This document shows positions 38,055 to 47,075 of a stretch of DNA of 64,000 nt, one piece after another. Position 1 is the first letter of the stretch, and every line of letters begins with the position of its first letter. The DNA comes from Propionispira arboris (GTDB lineage: Bacteria > Bacillota > Negativicutes > Selenomonadales > Selenomonadaceae). The stretch covers positions 1 through 64,000 of the forward strand of contig NZ_FNZK01000001.1 in NCBI RefSeq assembly GCF_900109225.1, given 5' to 3'. Made by a program: the position numbers and the translations under genes. The notes under the pieces are model-generated. The model was not told where the DNA came from and ran no database searches. It saw only the letters and a list, made by a program, of their open reading frames with translations.

Positions 38055-38735
38055 TTGCAGAAAGGCGGTGATACTATTTTACAGAGAATTTCTTTTAAAG
38101 ATCAGGTTTATGAATATTTAAAAAAAGCCATTGTAAATGGTGAACTGAGTACCGGTGAAATTTACTCTGAACAGATGTTTGCTGATCAACTGCAAGTTTC
38201 AAGGACTCCTGTGCGGGAAGCTGTTTTACAGCTTAAAAATGAAAATATGCTTGAAGTTTATAATAATCGCGGTATTATGGTAAAACCGTTGTCTTTTCTT
38301 GACGCGCAGAAAATCATCCAAACACGTGTAGCCATTGAAGGCTATAGTGTACGTTATTTAACGCAGCGTGTAGAAACGGATGTTGCGCGCGAAACTTTAA
38401 AAAAAATGCAGTCGTGTCTTGATCAAGAACGAGCCGTTGAAGTGCAAGACTTAGGAATTTATGATTTTATGAAAGCCGATGTACAGTTCCATGGACTTAT
38501 TATAGCCTTTACAGATAATGAATATTTTGTTAAGACGATCGATATGCTCAGATCCCGACTGGAAAAAGCAACGGTCAGTTCACTTAAAGCATATAATAGA
38601 ACCAATGCCGCTTTAATTGAACATCGGGATTTACTGACAAAGATACAGAGCGGTAATGTTGACGCAGCGTATCAATCATTTGAAAAACATATGAAAATAA
38701 CGGAAGAAATTATGAAACATTGCCAGTTAGACTAA
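38055..38735 (+). CDS. GntR-family (FadR/FCD) transcriptional regulator
   Basis: 226 residues from TTG 38055. The N-terminal winged helix (about 10-75) includes YSEQMFADQLQVSRTPVREAVLQLKNENMLEV, followed by a helical FCD effector domain with RVAIEGYSVRYL and metal-ligand-type His residues (FHGLII, EHRDLL). FCD regulators often bind organic or sugar acids. The start is unsettled: TTG 38055 has no clear ribosome site, while AGGCGGTG at 38062-38069 points to a rare ATT at 38076. It probably represses itself and the sugar-acid genes that follow. Confidence 0.87.
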   Translation: MQKGGDTILQRISFKDQVYEYLKKAIVNGELSTGEIYSEQMFADQLQVSRTPVREAVLQLKNENMLEVYNNRGIMVKPLSFLDAQKIIQTRVAIEGYSVRYLTQRVETDVARETLKKMQSCLDQERAVEVQDLGIYDFMKADVQFHGLIIAFTDNEYFVKTIDMLRSRLEKATVSSLKAYNRTNAALIEHRDLLTKIQSGNVDAAYQSFEKHMKITEEIMKHCQLD

Positions 38736-38790
38736 TTTCAAGAAAATGAAAATATAGCCTTTCATAGCAATGTTTTGTTTTTATATCTAG

Positions 38791-38808
38791 TAGTATGCTA
38801 CATACAGG
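38791..38808 (+). promoter_or_regulatory. second copy of the GntR operator
   Basis: TAGTATGCTACATACAGG is identical to 37985-38002, including the palindrome GTATGCTACATAC (38793-38805), and is 65 bases before the dehydrogenase start. It links the regulator to the downstream catabolic genes. Confidence 0.7.
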
Positions 38809-38872
38809 TTCATATAAAAAAGTAGTGTACAGCCTATCATTTATAAATAGAAAATATCAAGGAGGTCTTTTT

Positions 38873-39769
38873 ATGTCAAAAGTAGGTTTTGTTGGATTAG
38901 GAATTATGGGAAAACCAATGGTATTGAATTTATTAAAAGCAGGAATTGAAACAACGGTATATGATATTAATCCGGCAGCGGTTGATGCATTAAAAGAAGC
39001 TGGGGCAAAAGGTGCAGTTTCGCCGAAAGAATTAGCAGGCGGAAATGATGTTATTATCACAATGGTTCCAAATGCTAAGATTGTTGGCATTTTACTAGAA
39101 GGTCCTGATGGAATTTTAGCTGGTGTAAAACCAGGCACTGTCATTGTCGATATGAGTTCGGTTTCACCTGTGGATTCAAAATATTTTGCGGAACTGGCAA
39201 AGAGCAAACAATGTCCTTTCCTTGATTCTCCAGTAAGTGGTGGGGAGCCCGGTGCCATTCATGCAACGTTGGCATTTATGGTTGGTGGTGATGAAGCTGT
39301 TGTGGAACAAATCAGAGATGTTTATGATGCAATGGGAACTTCAATTACAGTAGTTGGACCAAATGGTAGTGGTTCGGTAGCAAAACTTGCAAATCAGATC
39401 ATGGTAAATCTTAATATTGCCGCGGTTTCCGAAGCTTTGATTTTAGCCCAAAAAGCCGGCGCAGATCCGAAGAAAGTATATGAAGCAGTTCGCGGCGGAC
39501 TTGCGGGCAGTACCGTACTCGATGCAAAAGCACCGATGATGTTCAATCGTAATTTTAAACCAGGCGGAACGCTTGCAATCAATTTAAAAGATATTACCAA
39601 TGTTATGGATACCGCCAAAAGTCTTGAAGTACCGTTGATTCTTACAAGCCAGTTACAGCAAATTATGCTGAGCCTAAAATCCGATGGACATATTATGGAT
39701 GACCATAGTGGTATTGTTCAATTTTATGAAAAAATTTCTGGCGTGGAAGTAAAAACTCCACAAAAATAA
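38873..39769 (+). CDS. beta-hydroxyacid dehydrogenase (tartronate semialdehyde reductase / LtnD-like)
   Basis: 298 residues. A 3-hydroxyisobutyrate dehydrogenase-family enzyme: the NAD(P) loop VGFVGLGIMGKPMVLNLLKAG at the N-terminus, the substrate motif DSPVSGGEPGA near residue 120, GPNGSGSVAKLANQIMVN with the catalytic Lys, and a C-terminal KDITNVMDTA helix. Close relatives are 2-hydroxy-3-oxopropionate reductase (GarR) and L-threonate dehydrogenase (LtnD). With a DUF1537 kinase next door, oxidation of an aldonate is as likely as tartronate semialdehyde reduction. ATG 38873 has AAGGAGG upstream; the frame extends earlier without support. Confidence 0.85.
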   Translation: MSKVGFVGLGIMGKPMVLNLLKAGIETTVYDINPAAVDALKEAGAKGAVSPKELAGGNDVIITMVPNAKIVGILLEGPDGILAGVKPGTVIVDMSSVSPVDSKYFAELAKSKQCPFLDSPVSGGEPGAIHATLAFMVGGDEAVVEQIRDVYDAMGTSITVVGPNGSGSVAKLANQIMVNLNIAAVSEALILAQKAGADPKKVYEAVRGGLAGSTVLDAKAPMMFNRNFKPGGTLAINLKDITNVMDTAKSLEVPLILTSQLQQIMLSLKSDGHIMDDHSGIVQFYEKISGVEVKTPQK

Positions 39770-39785
39770 ATTGTGAGTCAATTCT

Positions 39786-39919
39786 AGATAAGTTGCATTA
39801 AATATTTTGTATGGCAATCGTCAGGAAAGGGGTGTAGGGTTGAGTGGCGTTACGGAGGAAGCAAACGATGCCCTATACCTCTTTCCTAGCAGCCTAATAA
39901 GCTGCAATTTATATATAGC
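39786..39919 (-). repeat. MITE-like repeat, copy C
   Basis: It begins AAGTTGCATTAAATA (the end variant shared with copy B), carries TGGCAATCGTCAGGAA, a GGGTGTAGGG/CCCTATACC hairpin and AGGAAGCAAACGATG, and ends near 39919. It has the same orientation as copy A. It sits inside the putative sugar-acid operon, between the dehydrogenase and the kinase. Confidence 0.82.
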
Positions 39920-40003
39920 TTATAAATTATTTCAGCCTGAGCTGGCAGAATCGTTTCACTAGTCTTAGGCTGAAAATTAAATGAAAGACAGAGGAGCTTT
40001 ATC

Positions 40004-41428
40004 ATGGCAAAAATACTCAAAAGTGAATTATTTAAAGATATTCCAGTAATCGACGAAACAATGGTCGATGACACATTAAAAGATGTATTAAAAGCATTTG
40101 GTAAAAAAATTGTGGTTTTAGATGATGATCCAACAGGGGTTCAAACGGTACATGATATTTCGGTCTATACAGATTGGTCTGCAGAAAGTATTGCTGCCGG
40201 TTTTGCCGAAAAAAATTCGATGTTCTTTATCTTAACGAATTCACGCGCTTTTTCAACAGCCGAAACCGAACTTGTTCATCGTGATATTGCGAATCGTATA
40301 GCAAGCGAAGCTAAAAAAACGCAGCAAGAATTTATGATTATCAGCCGTAGTGATTCTACGCTGCGGGGACATTATCCATTAGAAACACAGATACTTGAAA
40401 GCACAGTTGCAAAAAATTCCGGTGTACAGACGGATGGTGAAGTTATCATGCCATTTTTTAAAGAAGGCGGACGTTTTACAATCAATAATATTCATTATGT
40501 ACAGGAAGATGAATATTTGGTTCCAGCAGGTGAAACGGAATTTGCGAAGGATAAAACTTTTGCTTATACAGCTTCTAATCTAGGTGAGTATATAGAAGAG
40601 AAAACAAAAGGAGCATACAAAGCGGCGGATACAACGTATATATCGCTTACAGATATCAGAAAATTTAAAATTCAAGAAATTACCAATCAACTCTTAAAAG
40701 TAGAAAATTTCAATAAAGTTATTGTTAATGCTGTCGATTATGTTGATGTGAAAGTGTTTGCAATTGCTTTGATTCAAGCGATGAGTCAGGGAAAAACATT
40801 TATGTTTAGAACTGCTGCTGCATTTACTAAAGTCATTGGTGGCGTTACAGATCAACCGCTTTTAACGAAAAAAGAATTGGTTGAAAAGGGGAATACAAAT
40901 GGTGGTCTGGTAATTGTTGGTTCACATGTACAAAAAACAACCCAGCAGTTAGCTGAACTACAAAAATGTGATTATATTAAATTTATTGAATTTAACCATT
41001 TATTAGTTTTGCAGCCAGAAAATTTAGAACTTGAATTAAAACGCATTATTAATGAAGCCGAAAGCGATATTAAAAACGGACAAGCGGTTGTTGTCTTTAC
41101 TGGCAGAAAAAGATTGGATGTTGGTTCGGAGGAAGAATCACTCAAAGTATCTGTTAAGATTTCCGAAGCAATTACCAGTATCGTTCAGCGTTTGTCAATC
41201 AAACCTGGGTTTTTAATAGCAAAAGGCGGTATTACATCTAGTGATGTTGGAACAAAAGGTCTTGGCGTGAAAAAAGCGCAAGTTTTAGGACAGGTGAAAC
41301 CAGGTATTCCCGTTTGGAAAACCGGCAGTGAAAGTAAATTCCCTAATATGTCTTATATTATTTTCCCCGGCAATGTTGGAGCGGTTGAAACACTGCGTGA
41401 AGTAGTAGACATGCTGAATGATCGTTAA
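40004..41428 (+). CDS. four-carbon acid sugar kinase family protein (DUF1537, OtnK/DtnK-like)
   Basis: 474 residues. The N-terminal domain holds VVLDDDPTGVQTVHDISVYTDW and the SRSDSTLRGHYPLE motif that binds substrate. The C-terminal nucleotide-binding domain has KPGFLIAKGGITSSDVGTKGLGVKKAQVLGQVKPGIPVWKTG and ends FPGNVGAVETLREVV. Characterised relatives phosphorylate D-threonate, D-erythronate or L-threonate. The length is a little above the usual ~420-470. It forms a unit with the following FBA-type aldolase (33-base gap) and permease. Confidence 0.88.
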   Translation: MAKILKSELFKDIPVIDETMVDDTLKDVLKAFGKKIVVLDDDPTGVQTVHDISVYTDWSAESIAAGFAEKNSMFFILTNSRAFSTAETELVHRDIANRIASEAKKTQQEFMIISRSDSTLRGHYPLETQILESTVAKNSGVQTDGEVIMPFFKEGGRFTINNIHYVQEDEYLVPAGETEFAKDKTFAYTASNLGEYIEEKTKGAYKAADTTYISLTDIRKFKIQEITNQLLKVENFNKVIVNAVDYVDVKVFAIALIQAMSQGKTFMFRTAAAFTKVIGGVTDQPLLTKKELVEKGNTNGGLVIVGSHVQKTTQQLAELQKCDYIKFIEFNHLLVLQPENLELELKRIINEAESDIKNGQAVVVFTGRKRLDVGSEEESLKVSVKISEAITSIVQRLSIKPGFLIAKGGITSSDVGTKGLGVKKAQVLGQVKPGIPVWKTGSESKFPNMSYIIFPGNVGAVETLREVVDMLNDR

Positions 41429-41460
41429 ACTTTTAATTTTATTTTAATGAAGGAGTTTTT

Positions 41461-42303
41461 ATGTTACTGAATTTAAAAGATATATTAGAGTATGCCAAGG
41501 TCAATCAATCGGCGATTGGTTCCTTCAATGTTTATAATTTAGAATCTATTCAGGCTGTCGTACAGGCAGCCTTGGCTGCAAAACAACCTGTTATTATATC
41601 GTTTGGCGAATCGTATACTTCACATGCACCAATCGAAGTTATTGCCGAAATTGTCAAAATATACTGTATTAAATCAGATGTGCCATTTTGTTTGCACTTA
41701 GACCATAGCAAAGAATTAGCAACGATAATGAAAGCAATTCGTGCTGGCTTTACCTCGATCATGTATGATGGATCGGCTTTACCCCTTAATGAAAATATAC
41801 GAAGAAGTCGCCAAGTTGTGGAATTGTCGCATTTGGTGGGTGTGAGTGTTGAAGGTGAATTAGGGTATATGAATAATGAAGATGGAACATCACCGGATGG
41901 CTTATGTTTGGCGGAGGGTTACACAACCGTTGCAGCGGCTAAAGAATATACGGAGCAATCTGGAGTAGATGCATTAGCTATCGCAATTGGTAATGCGCAT
42001 GGTATCTATAAAGGTATTCCCACCCTTGATTTTCTAAGACTGGAAGAGATTAAGCGAACTATCAAGGTGCCGATTGTTTTGCATGGCAGCTCTGGTATTC
42101 CATTGGATTCTCTGCGTAAGGCAATTTCCTTAGGTGTGCGGAAAATCAATATTAATACGGAAGTATCAACAAAAGGAATTCAAACGGCACGATCATTTTT
42201 AGCAGACCATCTCGATAAAAATACTCGTTTCGAGATATTGGCAAAAGCCGTTGAAGGCGCCATGTCTCAAACCGTAGCAGAGTATATCAATTTGTTTAAA
42301 TAA
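41461..42303 (+). CDS. class II aldolase of the fructose/tagatose-bisphosphate family
   Basis: 280 residues. Zinc aldolase motifs: CLHLDHSKELATIMKAIRAGFTSIMYDGSALPLNENI, VEGELGYMNNEDG, IGNAHGIYKGIP and LHGSSGI. It is paralogous to iolJ in this window but clearly diverged (HSSGI for GGTGL, HLDHS for HLDHG). In the usual tetronate clusters the decarboxylase is of the OtnC type. Pairing a DUF1537 kinase with an FBA-type aldolase instead suggests retro-aldol cleavage of a phosphorylated sugar acid. Substrate unresolved. GAAGGAG precedes the start. Confidence 0.85.
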   Translation: MLLNLKDILEYAKVNQSAIGSFNVYNLESIQAVVQAALAAKQPVIISFGESYTSHAPIEVIAEIVKIYCIKSDVPFCLHLDHSKELATIMKAIRAGFTSIMYDGSALPLNENIRRSRQVVELSHLVGVSVEGELGYMNNEDGTSPDGLCLAEGYTTVAAAKEYTEQSGVDALAIAIGNAHGIYKGIPTLDFLRLEEIKRTIKVPIVLHGSSGIPLDSLRKAISLGVRKININTEVSTKGIQTARSFLADHLDKNTRFEILAKAVEGAMSQTVAEYINLFK

Positions 42304-42383
42304 ATGAGATCGACAATGCACCATATGTTAAAATTATGTTTTTACAAATGCGTAGGCGTTCGGCGATATAGGAGGACTTTGTG

Positions 42384-43718
42384 ATGGAAACCACATTTTT
42401 AGTTATTACTTTGTTTACAGCAATCTTGTTAGTTGTATTTTTGATAATGAAAATGCATTTGCATGCATTTGTTAGTTTGATTGTTGCTTGTATGTATGTA
42501 GGGTTTATGACAGGGATGCCTTTGGTTAAGATTTGTGCATCCATTGAAGCGGGAATGGGCAGTACGCTTGGCTTTTTGGCGACGGTTCTGGGGCTTGGCA
42601 GTATTTTAGGTAAAATGCTGGAAACTTCAGGCGGGGCTGAACGTTTGGCACGGACGTTGATTGATAAGCTCGGGAAGCAGCGGGCAAATTGGGCTATGAT
42701 GGTCGTTGGTCTGATTACAGGGATTCCTGTGTTTTTTCAAGTAGGATTTGTATTATTGATACCATTGGTTATTAGTGTAGCTAGGGCTACAGGGATGTCA
42801 ATTGTAGCAATCGGTATTCCAATGGGCGTATCTCTGCAGATTGTTCATTGCATGCTGCCGCCGCATCCGGCTGCTATGGCCATTGCTGCGACACTCAATG
42901 CTGATATTGGTAAAGTGATTATGCTGGGGCTTTTGGTCTGTGTTGTATCCGCTACAATTGCCGGACCAATTTGGACGAAATTCATTAAAAATGGTATTAA
43001 AGTAGATCTTCCATCCTTAACGACACCAATAAAAGAAATAGCGGATAAAGATCTGCCTGCTTTTGGCATTACTTTATTTACGATTTTATTACCAATGCTT
43101 ATTATGGTTTCAAAAACGATTTTTGATTTAAGTTCATTAAAAACATCAGAATTTGCTCCAATTGTGAACTTTATTGGTAATCCGATTACAGCCTTAATGA
43201 TTTCAGCTTTTTTTGCCTACTGGTCTTTAGGGCTGGCACGTGGCTTTAAAATGCCGGAACTTTTAAAATTTACGGACCAATCCTTTGCTCCGGTTGCGGG
43301 TATACTGCTCGTTATTGGTGCCGGTGGTGCATTTAACCGCGTATTGATTGATAGCGGCCTGGGGGTGGCACTGGGGAAAGTTCTTACGGGTCTAGACCTA
43401 AGTCCTTTGATTCTAGCTTGGATCGTGGCCGCAGTTATGCGTTTTTCTGTTGGTTCGGCTACGGTTGCAATGATGACGTCAGCTGGTATTGTCATGCCAA
43501 TGCTTGTGCAATATCCAAACCTTGATCCGGCTTTTGTTGCCTTAGCTGTAGGCTCGGGCGCAATCTGTTTTTCGCATGTAACAGATTCTGGATTTTGGAT
43601 TGTTAAAGAATATTTTGGGCTAACGGTTGCTGATGCATTAAAATCTTATACATTAGCGACTTGTATTGCATCTCTGGTTGCAATTAGCATGACAGTCATG
43701 TTATCAAAAATTATTTAA
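42384..43718 (+). CDS. GntP-family gluconate/aldonate:H+ symporter
   Basis: 444 residues, about 12-13 hydrophobic segments. GntP features: LLVVFLIMKMHLHAFVSLIVACMYVGFMTGMP at the N-terminus, GLGSILGKMLETSGGAERLARTLI, GIPVFFQVGFVLLIPLV, HCMLPPHPAAMAIA and GSGAICFSHVTDSGFWIVKEYFGL. It likely imports the substrate of the preceding enzymes. ATG 42384 is preferred to an adjoining GTG at 42381 on ribosome-site spacing (AGGAGG). It ends the GntR-controlled unit; a bidirectional terminator follows. Confidence 0.88.
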   Translation: METTFLVITLFTAILLVVFLIMKMHLHAFVSLIVACMYVGFMTGMPLVKICASIEAGMGSTLGFLATVLGLGSILGKMLETSGGAERLARTLIDKLGKQRANWAMMVVGLITGIPVFFQVGFVLLIPLVISVARATGMSIVAIGIPMGVSLQIVHCMLPPHPAAMAIAATLNADIGKVIMLGLLVCVVSATIAGPIWTKFIKNGIKVDLPSLTTPIKEIADKDLPAFGITLFTILLPMLIMVSKTIFDLSSLKTSEFAPIVNFIGNPITALMISAFFAYWSLGLARGFKMPELLKFTDQSFAPVAGILLVIGAGGAFNRVLIDSGLGVALGKVLTGLDLSPLILAWIVAAVMRFSVGSATVAMMTSAGIVMPMLVQYPNLDPAFVALAVGSGAICFSHVTDSGFWIVKEYFGLTVADALKSYTLATCIASLVAISMTVMLSKII

Positions 43719-43804
43719 TGAGGATAAGCGAGGAATCAGACGATGAAGTCTGAAGTTACAATCAATACGTATTGGTGATCTCGTTCAATTCGCTTCAAGA
43801 AATA

Positions 43805-43841
43805 AGTAAAAACCGCTGAGATAGTTTCAGCGGTTTTTACT
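43805..43841. terminator. bidirectional terminator between gntP and iolG
   Basis: A perfect 15-bp stem (43805-43819 with 43827-43841), A-rich on the left and T-rich on the right, lies between two convergent genes. Confidence 0.9.
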
Positions 43842-43866
43842 TTATAAAGATGTGGTTATTTTATTT

Positions 43867-44892
43867 TTATAAACCATAAGCAGCGCGGATTTCTTTAAGT
43901 GAAATGGGACGATTTTCCGCTGCGGATTTTTGTGCTGCTAAACCAATGAGTACGGGTTCTAGTCCATCTTGGGCCGTTACCAGAGTTGGCGTATCTTTGA
44001 TAATTGCATTAACAAAGGATGCAATTTCATCAGCATAGGCATTCATGTAACGTTCCAGAAAGAAAAAGAGTGGTTTTTCAGCTACTACACCATTTTTGCC
44101 GCTGAATACTGCATTGGAACTGGAATCATTTTTAATGGAAATTGCCCCGTTTGTTCCGAATACTTCGGCACGCTGGTCATAACCATAACAAGCTTGACGA
44201 CAGTTATCAATGACAGCTGTTGCACCGTTGGCAAGTTTTAATGTTATGATGGCAGTATCAACATCACCAGCTTGACCGATAGCAGGATCTACCGTAACTG
44301 AGCCGGCAGCATAAACTTCTTCTACTTCCGAGCCGGATAAGTAGCGGACCATGTCAAAATCATGAATGGTCATATCGAGGAACATACCACCGGAAATTTT
44401 CACATAATCAATAGAAGGTGGTTCAGGGTCACGTGAGGTGATTTTTATAATTTGTTGCTTGCCGATTTGACCGGCGGCTACAGCTTCCTGAATTGCTTTA
44501 AAGTTATGATCAAAACGACGATTGAAGCCTACTTGATATTTTTTACCGGAGGTTTCAACCACTTTAAGAACTTCTTTGATTTTTTCAATACTGTGATCGA
44601 TTGGTTTTTCACAAAAAACGTGTTTGCCAGCTTGAAGTGCTTCGATAGAAAGTGGCGAATGCTGATCGGTTGATGCACAGATTAATACAGCATCAATGGT
44701 TGGATCGGCCAGTATTTTTTTATAATTCGTATAGGTTTCTTTAATGCCAAGGGAGTTTGCCCAAGCTATTGAATTTTCATTCAGGAATGGGTCTGCTACC
44801 GCCTTTACTTGAGCATTTTTTACATGATTGGAAATACTTTCGCCATGAACGCGGCCAATTCGACCTATGCCAATAATACCAATGTTAATCAT
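43867..44892 (-). CDS. iolG: inositol 2-dehydrogenase
   Basis: 341 residues, a Gfo/Idh/MocA oxidoreductase. The Rossmann motif IGIIGIGRIGRVHGESI is at the N-terminus, then CASTDQHSPLSIEALQAGKHVFCEKPID with the catalytic Lys of EKP. The DMTIHDFDMVRYLSG motif carries the Asp/His pair that binds inositol. It oxidises myo-inositol to scyllo-inosose, the first pathway step. ATG 44892 has GGCGGA upstream and starts directly on the Rossmann strand. It stands apart from the main iol operon, next to the AraC-type genes. Confidence 0.9.
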   Translation of the reverse strand: MINIGIIGIGRIGRVHGESISNHVKNAQVKAVADPFLNENSIAWANSLGIKETYTNYKKILADPTIDAVLICASTDQHSPLSIEALQAGKHVFCEKPIDHSIEKIKEVLKVVETSGKKYQVGFNRRFDHNFKAIQEAVAAGQIGKQQIIKITSRDPEPPSIDYVKISGGMFLDMTIHDFDMVRYLSGSEVEEVYAAGSVTVDPAIGQAGDVDTAIITLKLANGATAVIDNCRQACYGYDQRAEVFGTNGAISIKNDSSSNAVFSGKNGVVAEKPLFFFLERYMNAYADEIASFVNAIIKDTPTLVTAQDGLEPVLIGLAAQKSAAENRPISLKEIRAAYGL

Positions 44893-45229
44893 AATTTTTA
44901 TTCCGCCTTTCAAAATGAGTTCCATTTCGCAGGAACTTGTTAATTTTGTTTTCCAGTATTCATTTTACTGGCTATTATCTTTGGTTTTTGGTAATATAAT
45001 AATAGAGTGATTCGGAAAATGATAACTTTATTGTTATATTATATGTTTGTTTTGATTATCTTTATGTTTAAGTATACGGTGAAATAACAAATATTACCTC
45101 TAGTATTTTGCTTTTTTTGCAAAGAAAAACATTGATTTTTCAGCTCTTTTAATGAGTTTGCTAAATATACTCCAAATTATTGCTTTGTTTATAAATAAAT
45201 ATTAGAATTTTCGATTAACTATAGAGTGG
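44893..45229. promoter_or_regulatory. divergent control region between iolG and the AraC-type gene
   Basis: This 337-base AT-rich gap must hold both divergent promoters. Visible repeats are CCAGTA-N7-TACTGG (around 44953-44971), ATAAC-TTTATT-GTTAT near 45022 and TTTTGC-T-run-GCAAA near 45110. None can be tied to a regulator. Confidence 0.35.
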
Positions 45230-46129
45230 GTGATTCGTTTGCTGCAGTATTTTGTCAAAGAAAAATTGTCATCGATTTTTGTTGAGAATCAAAATCCGGA
45301 ACTTTTATACGTATGTGAAGTCGATCCTGTGCATGCTAAAATGCCGCGGACAATGCATGTACATGAAGATCGGGTGGAAATTGTTTTGATTGTAGAAGGT
45401 TTTGGTGACTATACGATTCATAATAATAAATATCATGTACAAAAAGGCGATTTATTATTTTTTAATAGTGGTGTTATTCATGATGAGGCAGTTTGTGAAG
45501 ATCAGAATATTTTAACATACTGTGCTGCTATTAAAAATCTTCAAATTACGGGTTTGGGAAAAAATGAAATTTTATCGAATTTGATGTGTCCGGTTATTCA
45601 CTTGGACCAAGATTTTGAAAAAGTAAAACAAATATTTTTGCTGCTTTGCGATACAGTGAAAGAAGAAACGAACTGCAAGACGGAAATGAGCCATTACCTG
45701 ATGCGGGCTTTCGTTGTGAAAGTTCATGATTGTATCGAAAAATATGAAGTGCCGATGGCACCAATTCCGTATAATTTAGGTATACAGATCAAACAGTATA
45801 TTGATATGCATTATCTAGAAGATTTGAATTTAAGTAAAATTTCGGAGGCTTTACATATAAATACATATTATTTATCACATGTTTTTAAAGAAATGGTAGG
45901 TTATTCTCCCATGCAATATGTAATGCGCCGCCGCGTGGGGGAAGCGCAGAACTTATTGATTAATACGGAGGATAGTATCACAAAAATAGCTATGCGGGTA
46001 GGTTATAATAATTCGAATTATTTTCAACTGGTTTTTAGTACAATCGTTGGAATGTCGCCAGGACGTTATCGTAAATCGTGGGTGAAAGAAACGGATGTCC
46101 CAGAATTTTTTGATAAAACAGGAAAATAA
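45230..46129 (+). CDS. AraC-family regulator with cupin sensor domain
   Basis: 299 residues. An N-terminal cupin (about 25-110; MHVHEDRVEIVLIVEGFGDYTIHNNKYHVQKGDLLFFNSGVIHD) binds the effector. The C-terminal AraC pair of helix-turn-helices follows (IKQYIDMHYLEDLNLSKISEALHINTYYLSHVFKEMVGYSPMQYVMRRRVGEAQNLLINTEDSITKIAMRVGYNNSNYFQLVF). It is closely similar to the convergent gene at 46212. GTG 45230 lies directly on its possible ribosome site, so TTG 45239 may be the real start. It is divergent from iolG, which it may control. Confidence 0.88.
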   Translation: MIRLLQYFVKEKLSSIFVENQNPELLYVCEVDPVHAKMPRTMHVHEDRVEIVLIVEGFGDYTIHNNKYHVQKGDLLFFNSGVIHDEAVCEDQNILTYCAAIKNLQITGLGKNEILSNLMCPVIHLDQDFEKVKQIFLLLCDTVKEETNCKTEMSHYLMRAFVVKVHDCIEKYEVPMAPIPYNLGIQIKQYIDMHYLEDLNLSKISEALHINTYYLSHVFKEMVGYSPMQYVMRRRVGEAQNLLINTEDSITKIAMRVGYNNSNYFQLVFSTIVGMSPGRYRKSWVKETDVPEFFDKTGK

Positions 46130-46186
46130 AAAGTTCTTTGTCGTTAAATTAAGTACAATTTGTTTAACGGCAAAGAACTTTTTTTG
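46128..46186. terminator. bidirectional terminator between the two AraC-type genes
   Basis: A 20-bp stem with one G-U pair (AAAAGTTCTTTG at 46128 onward with its inverse ending near 46181) and T runs on both strands. Confidence 0.9.
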
Positions 46187-46211
46187 TATGTTAATCGATA
46201 AAAGCAGTCTA

Positions 46212-47075
46212 CTATTTAGAAGAATTATTTAACCATGATTTACGGTACTTTCCGGGAGGCATACCAACCATGGTATTGAAGACTACTTGAAAATAATTTG
46301 AATTGTTGTATCCGCTCATTAAGGCAATCTGTGTGATACTGTAATCGGTATTGATGAGGAGGTTTTGGGCTTCACCAATACGGCGATGAATAACATATTG
46401 CATGGGTGAGTATCCCACTATTTTTTTAAATACATGAGATAGATAATATGTATTAACACGAATGGCGGTTGAGATGGTTGAGAGATTAATATCTTCGAGA
46501 TAATGTTCATCAATATATTCCTTGATTCGTAAGCCGAGGTTATAATCTTCACCTTCTAACACGACTTTATTATTATCGATTAAGATCCGGCATAGGACTA
46601 ATAAAGACCGCATTGTGCAGTTCCCAATTTCGGCGGCACCAGGTTCTAAATTATGTTCAACGAAATAAGCCAAAATTGAAAAAAACTGATGTATGCGTGA
46701 AAAAAGCATGCCGCTTTGGAGAACTGGACACATAGTATTGGGCAACAATTGATTTTCAGCTAAACTTTTTAAACGAAGTTTTTTGATGCCAATACAATAG
46801 GTACTTATAGAATTCTGTTCATTGTTTTCATTGTGAAGAATACCGCTGTTGATAAAAATAAGATCTCCTTTTTTTATTTCATAGGAGTGATTATTAATGG
46901 TATAGGTTCCCTGCCCGTGACGAATAAAAATAATTTCTGCTAAATCGTGATGAACATGGAATGTTCGAGGCAGGGGCGTGGTCGTTTGACTTGTTTTGCC
47001 GATGTAGGCTAAAGCCGGTACGCTGTTCAGCTCAAAAATTGTGGTGAATGTCTCCTGGGCAAAATATTGTGACAT
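46212..47075 (-). CDS. AraC-family regulator with cupin sensor domain, paralogue
   Basis: 287 residues. Same layout as its convergent neighbour: cupin with FHVHHDLAEIIFIRHGQGTYTINNHSYEIKKGDLIFINSGILH, then two AraC helix-turn-helices (EYIDEHYLEDINLSTISTAIRVNTYYLSHVFKKIVGYSPMQYVIHRRIGEAQNLLINTDYSITQIALMSGYNNSNYF). The DNA-reading regions of the two are almost the same, so they may share or compete for sites. The start at 47075 has AAGGGAG upstream; the frame runs 42 codons further without a site. It is divergent from the MFS-phosphoesterase pair, its likely target. Confidence 0.88.
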   Translation of the reverse strand: MSQYFAQETFTTIFELNSVPALAYIGKTSQTTTPLPRTFHVHHDLAEIIFIRHGQGTYTINNHSYEIKKGDLIFINSGILHNENNEQNSISTYCIGIKKLRLKSLAENQLLPNTMCPVLQSGMLFSRIHQFFSILAYFVEHNLEPGAAEIGNCTMRSLLVLCRILIDNNKVVLEGEDYNLGLRIKEYIDEHYLEDINLSTISTAIRVNTYYLSHVFKKIVGYSPMQYVIHRRIGEAQNLLINTDYSITQIALMSGYNNSNYFQVVFNTMVGMPPGKYRKSWLNNSSK

